Positions 10,876 to 20,708 of a stretch of 64,000 nucleotides of DNA are shown here, one piece after another. The DNA comes from Datisca glomerata. Lineage: Eukaryota; Streptophyta; Magnoliopsida; Cucurbitales; Datiscaceae. The translations under genes were made by a program, and so were the position numbers. The notes beneath the pieces were generated by a model. It was given only the letters and a program-made list of their open reading frames with translations. It had not been told where the DNA came from and searched no databases. How positions within the stretch are numbered: the stretch's first letter is position 1; each line of letters starts with the position of its first letter. The stretch is taken from assembly GCA_003255025.1 (NCBI GenBank), contig QANY01009091.1, forward strand, positions 496,001-560,000, written 5' to 3'.

Positions 10876-13368
10876 GTAACCGTACTCTGTTATACATCAA
10901 ATTTGATTCATTTGTTGACTTGTAGTATTCAAGTTAAAATGCTCCTTTGGATATTGAAGAATGAATAGTGATCCTCTCTCGACCAAGACGACCCTCTATT
11001 TATACTTCAAATCTTAGCTTAAAAGAGAGTATAAGTTACCTCATTGAGAATACATTGAAGTTTGTGCAATCCTTGTTACTACACATTTGGTTGGGATAGG
11101 TGAGCTATATCTGAATGCCTTTTCGTGCAGGTCTAGCAGTCCATGACAACTTCTGATCCTTTCCATGTCTTGTTGCGAAACTAATTTACTCAGTTCTATG
11201 TTTCATTTCAAGTGCTGTCATAGCCTGCATATTGTTAATGGTTAGCCAACTGAATTCAATACTTCCTGGACTAATATTGACATGGCTGCTTTAGTCTTTA
11301 CGATCTGTGATTTGCATCTGTTATCATGTGATAATTTGTTTATGTGAAACTTTTTGTTCACAATTTGGTATTCTGGTTTGGAAAATTGAGACAATAAGAA
11401 CTAGAATCGAAACAATTCTCACTGCCCAAAATGCCCCTGTTTAGGAACTGTTTTATTATATGCAAGGTAGGTAATTTCATAATTGCACTTGGGGATTTGG
11501 GCAATTAAATAGTAATACCGCGTTTTTTATGGTGAAATTACCTAAAGACCAATATTTTTGTTTTTGACTTTTCTTTATCAGTCTGATTAAGGGATAACTA
11601 AGTAGTTTCCATAGCCTATATTTTGCTTAATTATCATCGTGCCCCCACTCTATCTTCTTCTCCTCCACATATTGGTCCCTACACTGCCTATTCATGGGTT
11701 AGCTTCGTGTCTTGCTCCACCTCGCCCGCATCTTCATCCCTACACTGCCTATTCATGGAGGTCACCTTCGTGTCTTGCTCCACCCAGTGCAAATCTTCAC
11801 TCATTAACAGTTGTAGGTTCAACTGCTGCCAGCTGTGTTCTACCTAGTTTGTTTGTTCGGCATGTGAGTGATTTCCCTTCTTCAGTGAAATTTTAGGTCT
11901 TTCAGTGAAAATTTAGGTTGAGTTCTCTACTTCCATGACTCCGTCTTCATTGGTGAGTTTCTTTTCATTTTTTGTTTGTTTAATGTTATCTCTGTTTCTG
12001 AAATTACTGCATGACCTCTTCTAGAAATTACTGGACTGGAAGGATTTAAGGTTCAATCAAAAGGAGGTACTTTTCAGATGCAAGTGCCTTAAATGTGGGT
12101 GTTCTCCATTCGGTGTTACTTTGGATGTGTTCCCTTGTTGGAAGACCCAAAATCCTATGTTTAGTTGCACACTTAGTTCCATGTTATGCAAAAAAAATAT
12201 ATCATATGCGAAGTTGGTGAAGAGCTTCAATATTTCACAATCAGTCAACCTATAAATTTATTTTCTAGGCTCTTTATGAGGTTTGCATTGTATGAGAGAT
12301 TTTTTTAAATTATTTTCTGTCAATTTACTTGTCTTTCATAGCCACTACACTAAATTTCTTCTGCTCTTACAAATGATACCTAAGATTTTCTTATATACTA
12401 TAAGAGAAGCTAAGAAGCAGGTATGTAAGATGGTTTTATTTTTGGGAAACTACTGCATTTTGTTGTTCTATTTTGATGCCCATGTGTGAGGGGTAAAATG
12501 CCATGAAAGAAATCTTGAATGTATATTCTGACCAATACCTGTATGCTTACAAGTTACAAGTGTGAGCCAAACACTATTGATCTCTCTAATCCCAGTGAGT
12601 TGGGGTGAGTGCATACTCTATTTATGCTTAATTGGGTGCCCGGACAATTGGTTTTTTTCACCAATAAATCACATAAGTTTATGTCTGAATCATATAGTGA
12701 TTGCTAAAATAGTAACATCTTAAATGCTTATCTTGCCGCAGGTGTTATAGTTCATGTTGTTGCCAGAGCAGTTATCCGACCTTGTTGATAAGCTAAGCGT
12801 CTATCAGGCAAGCGTACATGCACATTAAACTTCAAAATGGACTAAAAGTAGCAAAGCAATGTTTTTTATGAAGCTTCCATTATATGTTTCTCATCTTAAG
12901 AGCTTTACAACTTCTCAATTACCTCACGTTCCCGTGTCCCTGGAATTTGACATATAGTAAATCAAGATTGTGAACAACTATGGTTTGTTGTAATTGTAAA
13001 GACCCAGTTTGATTGTAAGAATCTGAACGTGGAATTAATTTATAAATGAATTTATAATTGTTTCCTGTTATCTTTCACCATCTTTAGACAATGATAATGG
13101 GGGATAACATAATTTTATGTGCGAAACAAATGCTTTCTTTAAGTATTTTATTTGGTGGATAAGAGTAACATATGTTTTATTTTTTTGGATGTGAGTCGAG
13201 TCCATGATTTCATTTGTTACACTTTTTATAGATATTCAGATACTCCATCTCTCCATGTGCACATTGTGACTGCCTTGTCATATTTTCCTTCCATTTTTTT
13301 TCTGTGGTAAAGAAATAAATTGAGGAAGAATTCAATTATGATTGAGAGTTTAATCTAATATATGTCAG

Positions 13369-13451
13369 GCTGTAGCCAGTAAGGGTGGAGCTGATGATGC
13401 CAGTAAAAGGAGAGATGCTTTTGCTCGTGCATTTTCTCCTCCCTTGAGTAG
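13369..13451 (+). pseudogene. Exon-like fragment of an unrecognised plant gene
   Basis: An AG acceptor (ATATGTCAG) precedes, and a GTAATT donor follows, a frame reading AVASKGGADDASKRRDAF then ARAFSPPLSR. An upstream candidate exon near 12755-12808 reads LPEQLSDLVDKLSVYQ. The charged, helix-prone sequence looks like real coding DNA, but I do not recognise the family. A homologous, more damaged copy lies at 10789-10875. No complete gene surrounds either copy, so they are treated as remnants. Confidence 0.5.
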
Positions 13452-14233
13452 GTAATTGTACTCTCTTACACATCCAATTTGGTGCATTTATTCAGTGGTC
13501 TTATTAAATTAAAGTGACCTCTTGTATGGTGAAGAATGAATTGTGATTCTCTCTCGACCCTCTATTTACACTTCAAATCTCTAGCTTAAAAGGAAATATA
13601 AATTGCCCTGATAGAGAAAACATAAAAGCTTGTGGAATCCTTGTTACTGGAAATTGGTTGGGATATGTTAGCTATATTCACAAGCCTAGCCTTGCGGGTC
13701 TAGCAGTCCATGACTCAGTAATAATTGACAACTTCTCATCCTTTCTCATGTCTTGTCGTGACTCTAATTTTCACAGTTCTGGGTTTCATTCCAAGTGCTG
13801 TCATAGCCTGCATATTGTTAGCCAACTGAATTCAATCAGGAACAAAAGAAAAATGTTGACAAAGATGTAGTCGTAATACAGGAAAATTCTATTAAAGAGG
13901 AAAAACACAATCTGAAAGGGCAGGGTAACTATATGAAATTATCAATTTTAAGAATTAGCGTAAATCAAAATTCAAAACTTCGTGGGCTAGGATTGACACG
14001 GGTTCTCTAATCTTTACGGTCTATGGAATGCATCTGGTATCATCTGATAATTTGGTATTCTGGTTTGAAAAAGAATTGAGCTGTGAAGAACTTTTACCTG
14101 TTGTTCTCAGAATGTTACTTTATTTTCATTGACCAACTGCAACTAAGAGATCCATCCGAGGAACACGGGGTGACTGGATATCAAAAGTCCCTCAATTTAC
14201 TGACTTGCAATTCTATGTTTTTTTCTGCAATAG

Positions 14234-14295
14234 GGGAACAGCTTGTCAGGTCCATTCCCGAAAGCTCTTACCAGCATCACTACCCTCAGAAACTT
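14234..14295 (+). pseudogene. Leucine-rich-repeat exon remnant, unit 2 copy
   Basis: Between an AG acceptor (CTGCAATAG) and a GTATGT donor, one frame reads GNSLSGPFPKALTSITTLRN. This matches one repeat of plant LRR receptor kinases (pattern GNxLSGPFPKxLxxITTLxxL). The preceding DNA (about 14130-14200) gives a frameshifted LRR-like stretch. No kinase domain or further repeats are nearby, so this is a fragment. Confidence 0.65.
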
Positions 14296-14472
14296 GTATG
14301 TAGCATCTATATTTCTCTTGGTATAGTAAGAACCATTTTAATTGCATGAGAGGCATATCTTCCATTGACATGAAAATTATAGACTTTCAAAAGTAAAATT
14401 TAAGGGGTAACAAATTAAGCTCAACAAGTTATATTGTATTTTGAAACTTCTTTGATGATAGAAGGCTGCATA

Positions 14473-14745
14473 GACTTTAATGAGCTATCAGCCTTTTTCT
14501 TTTCTTAGTTATAGTAGTAGTTGAATTAAACAATGGCATTTCAAAAATAGTAGTTCTTATGGACTAAAGTAGAAAGTTAGCAATGCCATTTCTTTTCTTA
14601 ATAGCAATATGACTTTAATGAGCTATCAGGCCTTTACTTTTCTTAGTTATAGTAGTAGTTGAATTAAACAATGGTATTTCAAAAATAGTAGTTCCTATGG
14701 GCTAAAGTAGAAAATTAGCAATACGATTTCTTTTATCAAGCTTCT
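14473..14745 (+). repeat. Local tandem duplication, two copies of about 138 bp
   Basis: Copy 1 (14473-14610) and copy 2 (14611-14745) both start GACTTTAATGAGCTATCAG and share TTATAGTAGTAGTTGAATT. The related stretch of unit 3 (16.62-16.70 kb) has only one copy, so this duplication is specific to unit 2. Confidence 0.8.
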
Positions 14746-15705
14746 CGAAGATTTAGCCAACGAAAGCGATAGGAACAGGTTTTCTACAAGGAAATATTGA
14801 AGGAATTACAAATTACAGAAAGAATATACTCCACAGAAAACTTACATCACAGAAAAAATTATATAAAACTTAGCTCTAAAGCACAAATCACAGAAACAGC
14901 AGCAACAAATAGGCAAACCAGATCCTGCTCGTCATGATGTCTCTTTTCTTGCTCCTCTAGAAGGTTCTCCACATTCTCAGATCTCTGAACCCTAAGCTCT
15001 GAAATAAGACCAAGAAGCTTTGATTAAGAGGGAGACAAAGACATAACCGTGAACAGAAGAAACCCTCAATCAATGATGCCAGATTCGTAACCATGAACAG
15101 AAGAAACCCCAGATCTTCCCACAATTGATTAACCTTTCCGATTGTTCAACTTTCGAAGAAAGCAAATGATAAGACCAAATATGGAGACAAAAAAAATGAA
15201 AAGTAAGAAAATTTTCAATAGAGGAAACATTCGAGATTGAATTGATTTCACAGATGTGAGGATAGAAATTTTCAGACAGAGAGAGAGAGTAAAGGAGGCA
15301 GAATATTTGTGAAAAATGGAGGAGTTGGAGAGAGAAGGTGAGGAGTGGGAGAGAGAAGGTTGGTGCCCAGAGGGAGAGGGAGAGCTTAGAGCGGCACAAA
15401 TGAGGGAGAGTGCTATGGTTTTCGAAGGGGGAATGAGTATATATATATTTGTGAAAAATGGAGGAGTGGGAGAGGGAAGGTTAGCGCCCAGAGGGAGAGG
15501 GAGAGCTTAGAGCGGCACAAATGAGGGGGAGTGCTAGAGTTTTCAAAGGGGGAATGAGTATATATATAACGCGGTTCGGTTCGGTGCGTTTTTTTGATAA
15601 AACCGCAAACCGATCCGAACATAACAGTTTTTACCATGTTAGGACCAATGCGGTTCGGTTCGGTTCGGTCTGTTTAAGCGGTTTGAACGGTTTTACTTAC
15701 AGCCC
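14746..15705. mobile_element. Inserted block with hAT-like right end
   Basis: This block lies where unit 3 departs from units 1 and 2. Its right part is rich in GCGGTTCGGTTCGG motifs and ends TTACTTACAGCCCT; on the other strand this is AGGGCTGTAAGTAA, a typical hAT terminus. I could not find the matching left end or a target duplication, so the left part may be other DNA. An internal tandem duplication lies at 15303-15566. Confidence 0.45.
15303..15566 (+). repeat. Tandem duplication of about 125-140 bp
   Basis: Both copies run from ATATTTGTGAAAAATGGAGG through GCCCAGAGGGAGAGGGAGAG and GCGGCACAAATGAGGG to GGGGGAATGAGTATATATAT. Copy 1 has about 20 extra bases. Copies are otherwise very similar, so the duplication is recent relative to the surrounding units. 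Confidence 0.85.
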
Positions 15706-16379
15706 TACTCTTATACATTAAATTTGATGCATTTATTCAATGGTCGTATTCAAATTAAAGTGCCCTCTTCTATGGTGAAGAATGGACAGTGATTCTCTCT
15801 CGACCCTCTTTTTACACTTCAAATCTTAGCTTAAAAGGAAATATAAGTTTCCCTGACCGAGAAAACAAAACAGCTTGTGGAATCCTTGTTACTTGAAATT
15901 GGTTGGGACATTTCAAGTGCTGTCATCGCCTGCATTTTGTTAGCCAGCTGAATTCAATTAGGAACAAAAGAGAAATGTTGACAAAGATGTAATCGTGAAG
16001 CAGGAAAAACTCTATTAAAGAGGTAAAACACAATCTGAAAGGGCAGGGTAAATATATGAAGTTATCAATTTTCAGAATTAGCGTAAATCAAAATTCAAAA
16101 CTTCGTGGACTAATATTGACACGGGTGCTCTAATCTTTACGATCTATGGAATGCATTGGTATTATGTGATAATTTGTTTTTGTGATACTTATTGTTTACA
16201 ATTTGATATTCTGGTTTGAAAAAATTGAGCTCTAAAGAACCTTTATCCTTTACCTGTTCTCAGAATGTTACTTTCATTGATCAACTGCGACCGAGAGATC
16301 CATTCGAGGAACACGGGGTTGACTGGATATCAAAAGTCCCTCAATTTACTGACTTGCAATTCTATGTTTTTCTGTCATG

Positions 16380-16441
16380 GGGAACAGCTTGTCAGGTCCA
16401 TTCCCAAAAGCTCTTACCAGCATCACTACCCTCAGAAACTT
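16380..16441 (+). pseudogene. Leucine-rich-repeat exon remnant, unit 3 copy
   Basis: Second copy of the exon at 14234-14295, again reading GNSLSGPFPKALTSITTLRN and followed by a GTATGT donor. The acceptor side has changed (GTCATGGGGAAC in place of GCAATAGGGGAAC), so the splice acceptor AG is lost here. Confidence 0.6.
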
Positions 16442-16846
16442 GTATGTGGCATCTTTATTTCTCTTGGTAATATAAGAACCATTTTAATTGCATGAGAGGC
16501 ACATCTTCTATTGATATCTTGAAAATTATAGACTTCCAAAAGAAAAATTTAAGAGATAATAAATTAAGCTCAACAAGTTATTGTATTTTTGGAACTTCTT
16601 TGATGAAAGAAGGTTGCATAGAATTTAAGTAGCTATCGGCCCTTTTCTTTTCTTAGTTATAGTAGTAGTTGAATTAAACAGTGTTTCAAAAATAGTAGTT
16701 CCTATGAGATATTGCTTTGTTGCAAGTGTGAACACTTGTTATTCTTTTCCATTTGTGGAGATATATATTTTGAGCAAAAACATATATAGAAACCATGATC
16801 ATCTACACAATTTCACAGAAATTTCCTAACACCCTTAAAATGAAGT

Positions 16847-16855
16847 CTATATAAG
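16847..16855 (+). promoter_or_regulatory. TATA box of the pectin methylesterase gene
   Basis: CTATATAAG lies 80 bases upstream of the chosen ATG (16935). A start of transcription near 16880 would give a leader of about 55 bases. No other regulatory motif could be assigned. Confidence 0.6.
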
Positions 16856-16934
16856 TCGGTGCATCCTAACTGCATTGCATTGCTCATCAGCAATCCAATT
16901 AATCATTTCGCATTTCAGTAAAAAATTCTTAAGG

Positions 16935-18113
16935 ATGGAGTACTTTCACATTTCCTGTGCTGTGATGTTAATGTGCTTTTGTCATTTGTTTCCTTCTACT
17001 TCATGTGTCACCTTTGATGCTACGGTATCAAAGGATGGCTCTGGCAGGTTCACAAGAATCAGTGATGCCATATTGGCTGCCCCAAACTCCAGCAACAAAA
17101 GATTCTACATACACATAAAGCCCGGCATATACCATGAACATGTTGAAATTCCTAAAGAGAAAACTTTCATCACCCTCATTGGCGACAATGCATCCACAAC
17201 AATCATCACAGACAACCGGAGCAATAAGACGGGTTTTCGGACCTCTGAGTCTGCGACGCTCAGTACGTTGAGTTCTTTTGCTTAGACAATTCTTAATAAA
17301 ATTTTATAAATGGAGAAAATTGGTCCATACTTGATAACCTCTTTTTCTTTTTCTTTTTTCACAATTTCTTTAAGAATTGATTAGAAGTGGCATTTAAAAG
17401 TAACACTTAATTTCTTGTTTTTAATTGTAGCTGTTAAGGGAGAGGGATTTTTAGCTAAATCATTGGCGTTTGAAAATTCAGCGGGGCCGAAGAATGGGCA
17501 AGCCGTGGCTGTACGGGACCTGGCAGACCACACGGCATACTACCAATGTGTATTCTTGAGCTTCCAAGATACACTGTATGCTCAGGGAGTCCAATTCTAC
17601 AAGGACTGTGATATCTATGGCACAGTTGATTTCATATTCGGGAGAGGCCATGTTGTTTTCCAAGACTGTCGTATATATGCCCGTGTCAACTCCGAGGTTA
17701 CTCTCACTGCCCAGTCAAAAGAGAGTTTGAATATGCCAAGCGGGTACACTTTCCAGAACTGTACGGTGACAATATCACCGGAAGTACCAGCTTCCGAAAA
17801 AGCCAATGTCAAAGTGTACCTAGGTCGGCCGTGGAGGAGTTATTCGACGGTGGTATTCATGCAATCCTTTTTGGATGATATTGTGGTTCCTGCGGGATGG
17901 TTGGAATGGCCTGGGACACCAGTGAACCTCTTGTTTTATGCTGAATATAAAAACAGGGGTCCTGGTGCTGATACGTCACAGAGAGTAACATGGCCTGGTT
18001 TTCGTGTTCTCAAGTATGAATTGGAGGCTGCTCGTTTTACGGTTGGGAAGTCCATCAACGGTACAGATTGGTTACCTGAAACTGGTATTCCTTTTAGACT
18101 TGGTTTAAATTGA
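16935..18113 (+). CDS. Pectin methylesterase (catalytic domain only), two exons
   Basis: Pectinesterase (CE8 family) removes methyl esters from cell-wall homogalacturonan, in the apoplast. Exons are 16935-17262 and 17431-18113, with a GTACGT...TTGTAG intron of 168 bp. They give 336 residues. The ATG at 16935 is chosen because it opens a signal peptide (hydrophobic residues 4-22, cysteine-rich) followed directly by the catalytic domain at VTFDATVSKDGSGRF; an in-frame ATG 20 codons earlier adds a poor leader. Family motifs are intact: GIYHEH (64-69), GQAVAV (132-137), QDTL (155-158, Asp156 catalytic), DFIFG (176-180, Asp176 catalytic) and LGRPW (240-244, Arg242). The C terminus GIPFRLGLN is also typical. 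The N-terminal PMEI-like pro-region of many plant PMEs is absent. No inactivating change is seen. Confidence 0.93.
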
Positions 18114-18946
18114 TCACTTATTGACACTATTTGGTATATGATGTTAAGTTTGATTTTTAACTTTAATAGACTGTTGAAAGCATTGTAACAAAGTTTATGC
18201 TAATGACACAATTATCCTTCCGTGGCTTCTTTTTTCTTTTTTGAAGCTAGAGTTTGACTTCTATAATACAAATTTTCATTTGCTTTTTTACTAATGAGAA
18301 ACTTAGCAGCCTAGTTTAGTTACCATATGAGTTAGTAATATAATAATGTAAATTTCCATCCATGTCTTATAAATAATTTACGAAATTAAAACTTGTAATT
18401 GAAAATAGTTATTATTTTGATTGCGATGTAGGGATTAATTTTCTCCAATCGATGGAGTAACATCTTATTGTTAAAAATATAGAGATCAATGTAAATCTAC
18501 TAATGTCCCTACTTTTATGAAATTTGTCACAGAAATTTTGATAATAATTTCCGAAAGTAAAATCTTCAATTGAGAATAGTTATTTTCTTTTTTGGCAAAA
18601 GAAAATAGTTATTTTCTGATTTGTGTTATAAGGACGAAAATTCTCTCCAGAAGAATAAAACATTAATGCTAAAAATATTGAGATAATTATCTTTGCTTGA
18701 AGTGGAATACAATGCATTATATATCTTTGCATAAGGTAATTTTATTTCAATGACGTATTCGTAATTAATATGTATATTTGCATACATGGTAAGGTAGTTT
18801 TTTCAAATTTTGGACTTCCGGAATTTATGGGTTCAGCAATTACATATTCGTAAATATTTAATTTCATGCTTAATATGATTCAATGAATTTCTGAACCCAT
18901 GCCATGAATTATTACTTAAAGGGGGAGAGAATCAAGTTTCAGTTCA
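18114..18946. other. PME to PMEI intergenic region with an imperfect tandem duplication
   Basis: AT-rich. An imperfect duplication is visible: about 18365-18495 and about 18540-18690 share GAAAATAGTTATT, ATTCTCTCCAG-like and GCTAAAAATAT...GAGAT segments in the same order. It contains the 3' end of the esterase gene and the upstream region of the inhibitor gene. Confidence 0.5.
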
Positions 18947-18955
18947 CTATAAATA
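18947..18955 (+). promoter_or_regulatory. TATA box of the PMEI-type inhibitor gene
   Basis: CTATAAATA lies 79 bases upstream of the ATG at 19026, giving an expected leader of about 45-50 bases. Confidence 0.6.
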
Positions 18956-19025
18956 TTTACATTGCTTCTTCCTCTCATCGTCCAAAATTAAGTCGAGGAA
19001 AAAAAAATATCAAAGTTAGAAAGAT

Positions 19026-19613
19026 ATGGGTTTGACACCATCCCTTATTGTTGTTTCTATCCTCATAGCTTTCTTTACCAATTTTCCGGTGACTGTCAAG
19101 GCTGCCGAGCAAGAATTAGTGGCGAGCAATGATCTAATTCACAACACATGCAACAAAACTCTAGAATTGAATGACTTTTGCCTCTCTGTCATAAGTTCAT
19201 ACCCTCATGAAGATTTGAAATCGAATCTCACGGGATTTCTTATCATATTTGTGAATCGTTCTCTTCAAAGCGCAGATGACAACTATTCTTATGTGCTTAA
19301 ACTTTTGAAGCGGCCTTTAGACAATTCTACTAAGGATGCGCTCAACTTTTGCACCGATGAATACCAAATGGCGATTCAAAAATTGAAGAAATCTTTTGAG
19401 TCATTGGTAGTTGAACATAAGCCAGTGTTGAGTTATGATCTAACTAGCGCTGTTATAAGTGTAGATGATTGTGAGGAAAACTTCACAGATGGGCCGTTTC
19501 CAGTTCCATCACCAATGACGCCTCGCTTCAAAGTTCTTAGAGCACTTTTAAGTCTTTCATTGAGCATTTCAAATCTCATCGAATGTAATCATGTAGAAGC
19601 TTGTGTTGGCTAG
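19026..19613 (+). CDS. Invertase/pectin methylesterase inhibitor family protein
   Basis: A single-exon gene of 195 residues. Proteins of this family are secreted four-helix bundles that bind and block either pectin methylesterases or acid invertases. A signal peptide occupies about residues 1-26 (ending VTVKAA). The four family cysteines are present: Cys42 and Cys52 (C-X9-C, bridging the N-terminal helical hairpin) and Cys109 and Cys149 (bridging helices of the bundle). The C-terminal region adds Cys187 and Cys193. Length and spacing match the family. It lies 0.9 kb downstream of a pectin methylesterase on the same strand, which makes that enzyme class a plausible target. Sequence alone cannot separate PMEI from invertase inhibitor. 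The insert DGPFPVPSPMTPRF (155-168) between helices is unusual. Confidence 0.88.
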   Translation: MGLTPSLIVVSILIAFFTNFPVTVKAAEQELVASNDLIHNTCNKTLELNDFCLSVISSYPHEDLKSNLTGFLIIFVNRSLQSADDNYSYVLKLLKRPLDNSTKDALNFCTDEYQMAIQKLKKSFESLVVEHKPVLSYDLTSAVISVDDCEENFTDGPFPVPSPMTPRFKVLRALLSLSLSISNLIECNHVEACVG

Positions 19614-20297
19614 TCTTTGGTATCGGCTCTTGTTACGATACTAGGGTGTGTTCATCACAAGGTTCAATTCTATTACATCAAATAAAAGCGTAGTTGATCC
19701 AACGATGTATTAGGTATTGAGCAAATTTTTTACTTTAAATATATCGGATCAATACTTGTTAAGGTATTAGTTTATTTTTTATTTTTTTCCTCTTATATTG
19801 TAGATCTTAGCCAACCATCTTCTTACTTTCTTTTCGAAACATATAGCTAGAAAGCCATTTGTGCACCTAGTATGGAAGGAAAATATTTGGACAGAATTCC
19901 AGAATGGTAATGGTAAGTTTGTTGGAAAAAAAAATTAACTTTAAGGGCCATTTAGAATCAGTTTTGAAAATGGTAGATTTACTTAATTATTTTTATATTT
20001 TTACAGCTTGGCGTAATTGAAAATCATGTGGTATGCCATATAAATTAAGTTTCAACTTTATTTCAAATGTATAATTTAACAACTCTTCTTTATTTCAAAT
20101 TAGAACATCATTTATATATGCCATATACATCTTTGTTATAAATATATATATATATATATATATTTTCGGATTATTACACCATAAGACGAATCATGACACA
20201 CATTATATAGACCACATATCACCAAGTAGAAAAATAATTATTAAATTAAGTACCTTGGCCTAACTTTCCTATAGCCAAAAACTAATATTTGTAACAC
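19614..20297. other. Intergenic region with a TA microsatellite
   Basis: AT-rich spacer between the convergent inhibitor gene (+) and the small basic protein gene (-). A TA dinucleotide run lies at about 20140-20163. No other feature was recognised. Confidence 0.5.
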
Positions 20298-20693
20298 TTA
20301 ATTCTTCCATGAGTGGACGTCCAGGGCAGTCCATGTAGTTAGGGCATTGCCCATATAAGGACTTCTCTCAGTACATGACTTGAAATTATTAGGAGTAGGA
20401 TTAACCTGCATTAATAGATAATTTCCACCAAATAAATCATTGAAGTGAACTTGTCCGTTCTTCAACCTCCTCAAAGCTTTGCCCCATGAAACTCTGAACT
20501 TAGAAAACAACTTAGTTGATGATTTCCTCCTCGGAAACCTCCTCAACCCCGAAACTCGGAGTTTCGCCCGCCTTCGGATAATGAACCTTCTGAAATTATA
20601 CCAGCTCCATATGAACTTTCTGATTATTCTCTCTTCCTTGATGTCACCTTCTTGTCTCAGCCTATGGTAAATAATTTTGGACTTTGAAGCCAT
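20298..20693 (-). CDS. Small basic plant protein of unknown function
   Basis: An uninterrupted minus-strand frame of 131 residues from the ATG at 20693 (MASKSKIIYHRL). A slightly longer start at 20708 would add MCASK. The protein is very rich in Arg and Lys, especially residues about 25-75 (RRFIIRRRAKLRV, RRFPRRKSSTKLF). It ends with a less basic region containing LRRLKNGQVHFNDLF and LLMQVNPTP. Short single-exon plant proteins with a similar KNGQxHFNDLF...MQVNPTP tail exist in my memory as uncharacterised, but I cannot name the family. There is no signal peptide or membrane segment. The length of the open frame in AT-rich DNA and the biased composition support a real gene. Nuclear or nucleic-acid binding roles would be speculation. 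Confidence 0.6.
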   Translation of the reverse strand: MASKSKIIYHRLRQEGDIKEERIIRKFIWSWYNFRRFIIRRRAKLRVSGLRRFPRRKSSTKLFSKFRVSWGKALRRLKNGQVHFNDLFGGNYLLMQVNPTPNNFKSCTERSPYMGNALTTWTALDVHSWKN

Positions 20694-20708
20694 TTTTGAA
20701 GCACACAA

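Larger units (their letters stand above)
8930..11384 (+). repeat. Segmental tandem duplication, unit 1
   Basis: This stretch aligns in order with 11385-14070. Shared landmarks are the AGTGCCCCTG/AATGCCCCTG start, TTTTTATGG with CCTAAAG, the CTCTATTTATGCTTAATTGGG segment and TAATATATGTCAGGCTGTAGCC. Unit 1 begins with promoter-like sequence (AAGGCCCATTATTTG near 9105, a site II-like motif of many plant housekeeping promoters), followed by CT-rich leader-like DNA. This suggests a duplicated 5' gene region. It carries a SINE that unit 2 lacks. Confidence 0.75.
11385..14700 (+). repeat. Segmental tandem duplication, unit 2
   Basis: Second copy of the 8.93-11.38 kb unit, then extended. It keeps the empty SINE site (12425) and has about 270 bp near 13050-13340 absent from unit 1. 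It continues from about 13.87 kb into sequence shared with unit 3, including an LRR exon. Identity to unit 1 is moderate with many small indels. Confidence 0.75.
14700..16710 (+). repeat. Segmental duplication, unit 3 (truncated, with an insert)
   Basis: The start (about 14700-14745) resembles the intron-like segment of unit 1 near 10551-10590. A roughly 960-bp block (14746-15705) interrupts. From 15708 to about 16705 the sequence aligns with 13450-14690 of unit 2, including a second copy of the LRR exon. The unit ends about 170 bp before the pectin methylesterase TATA box. Confidence 0.7.

Noticed and set aside
15316..15721. Glu/Arg-rich and mixed frames
   Set aside because: Made by a 125-140 bp tandem duplication and a hAT terminus; no domain.
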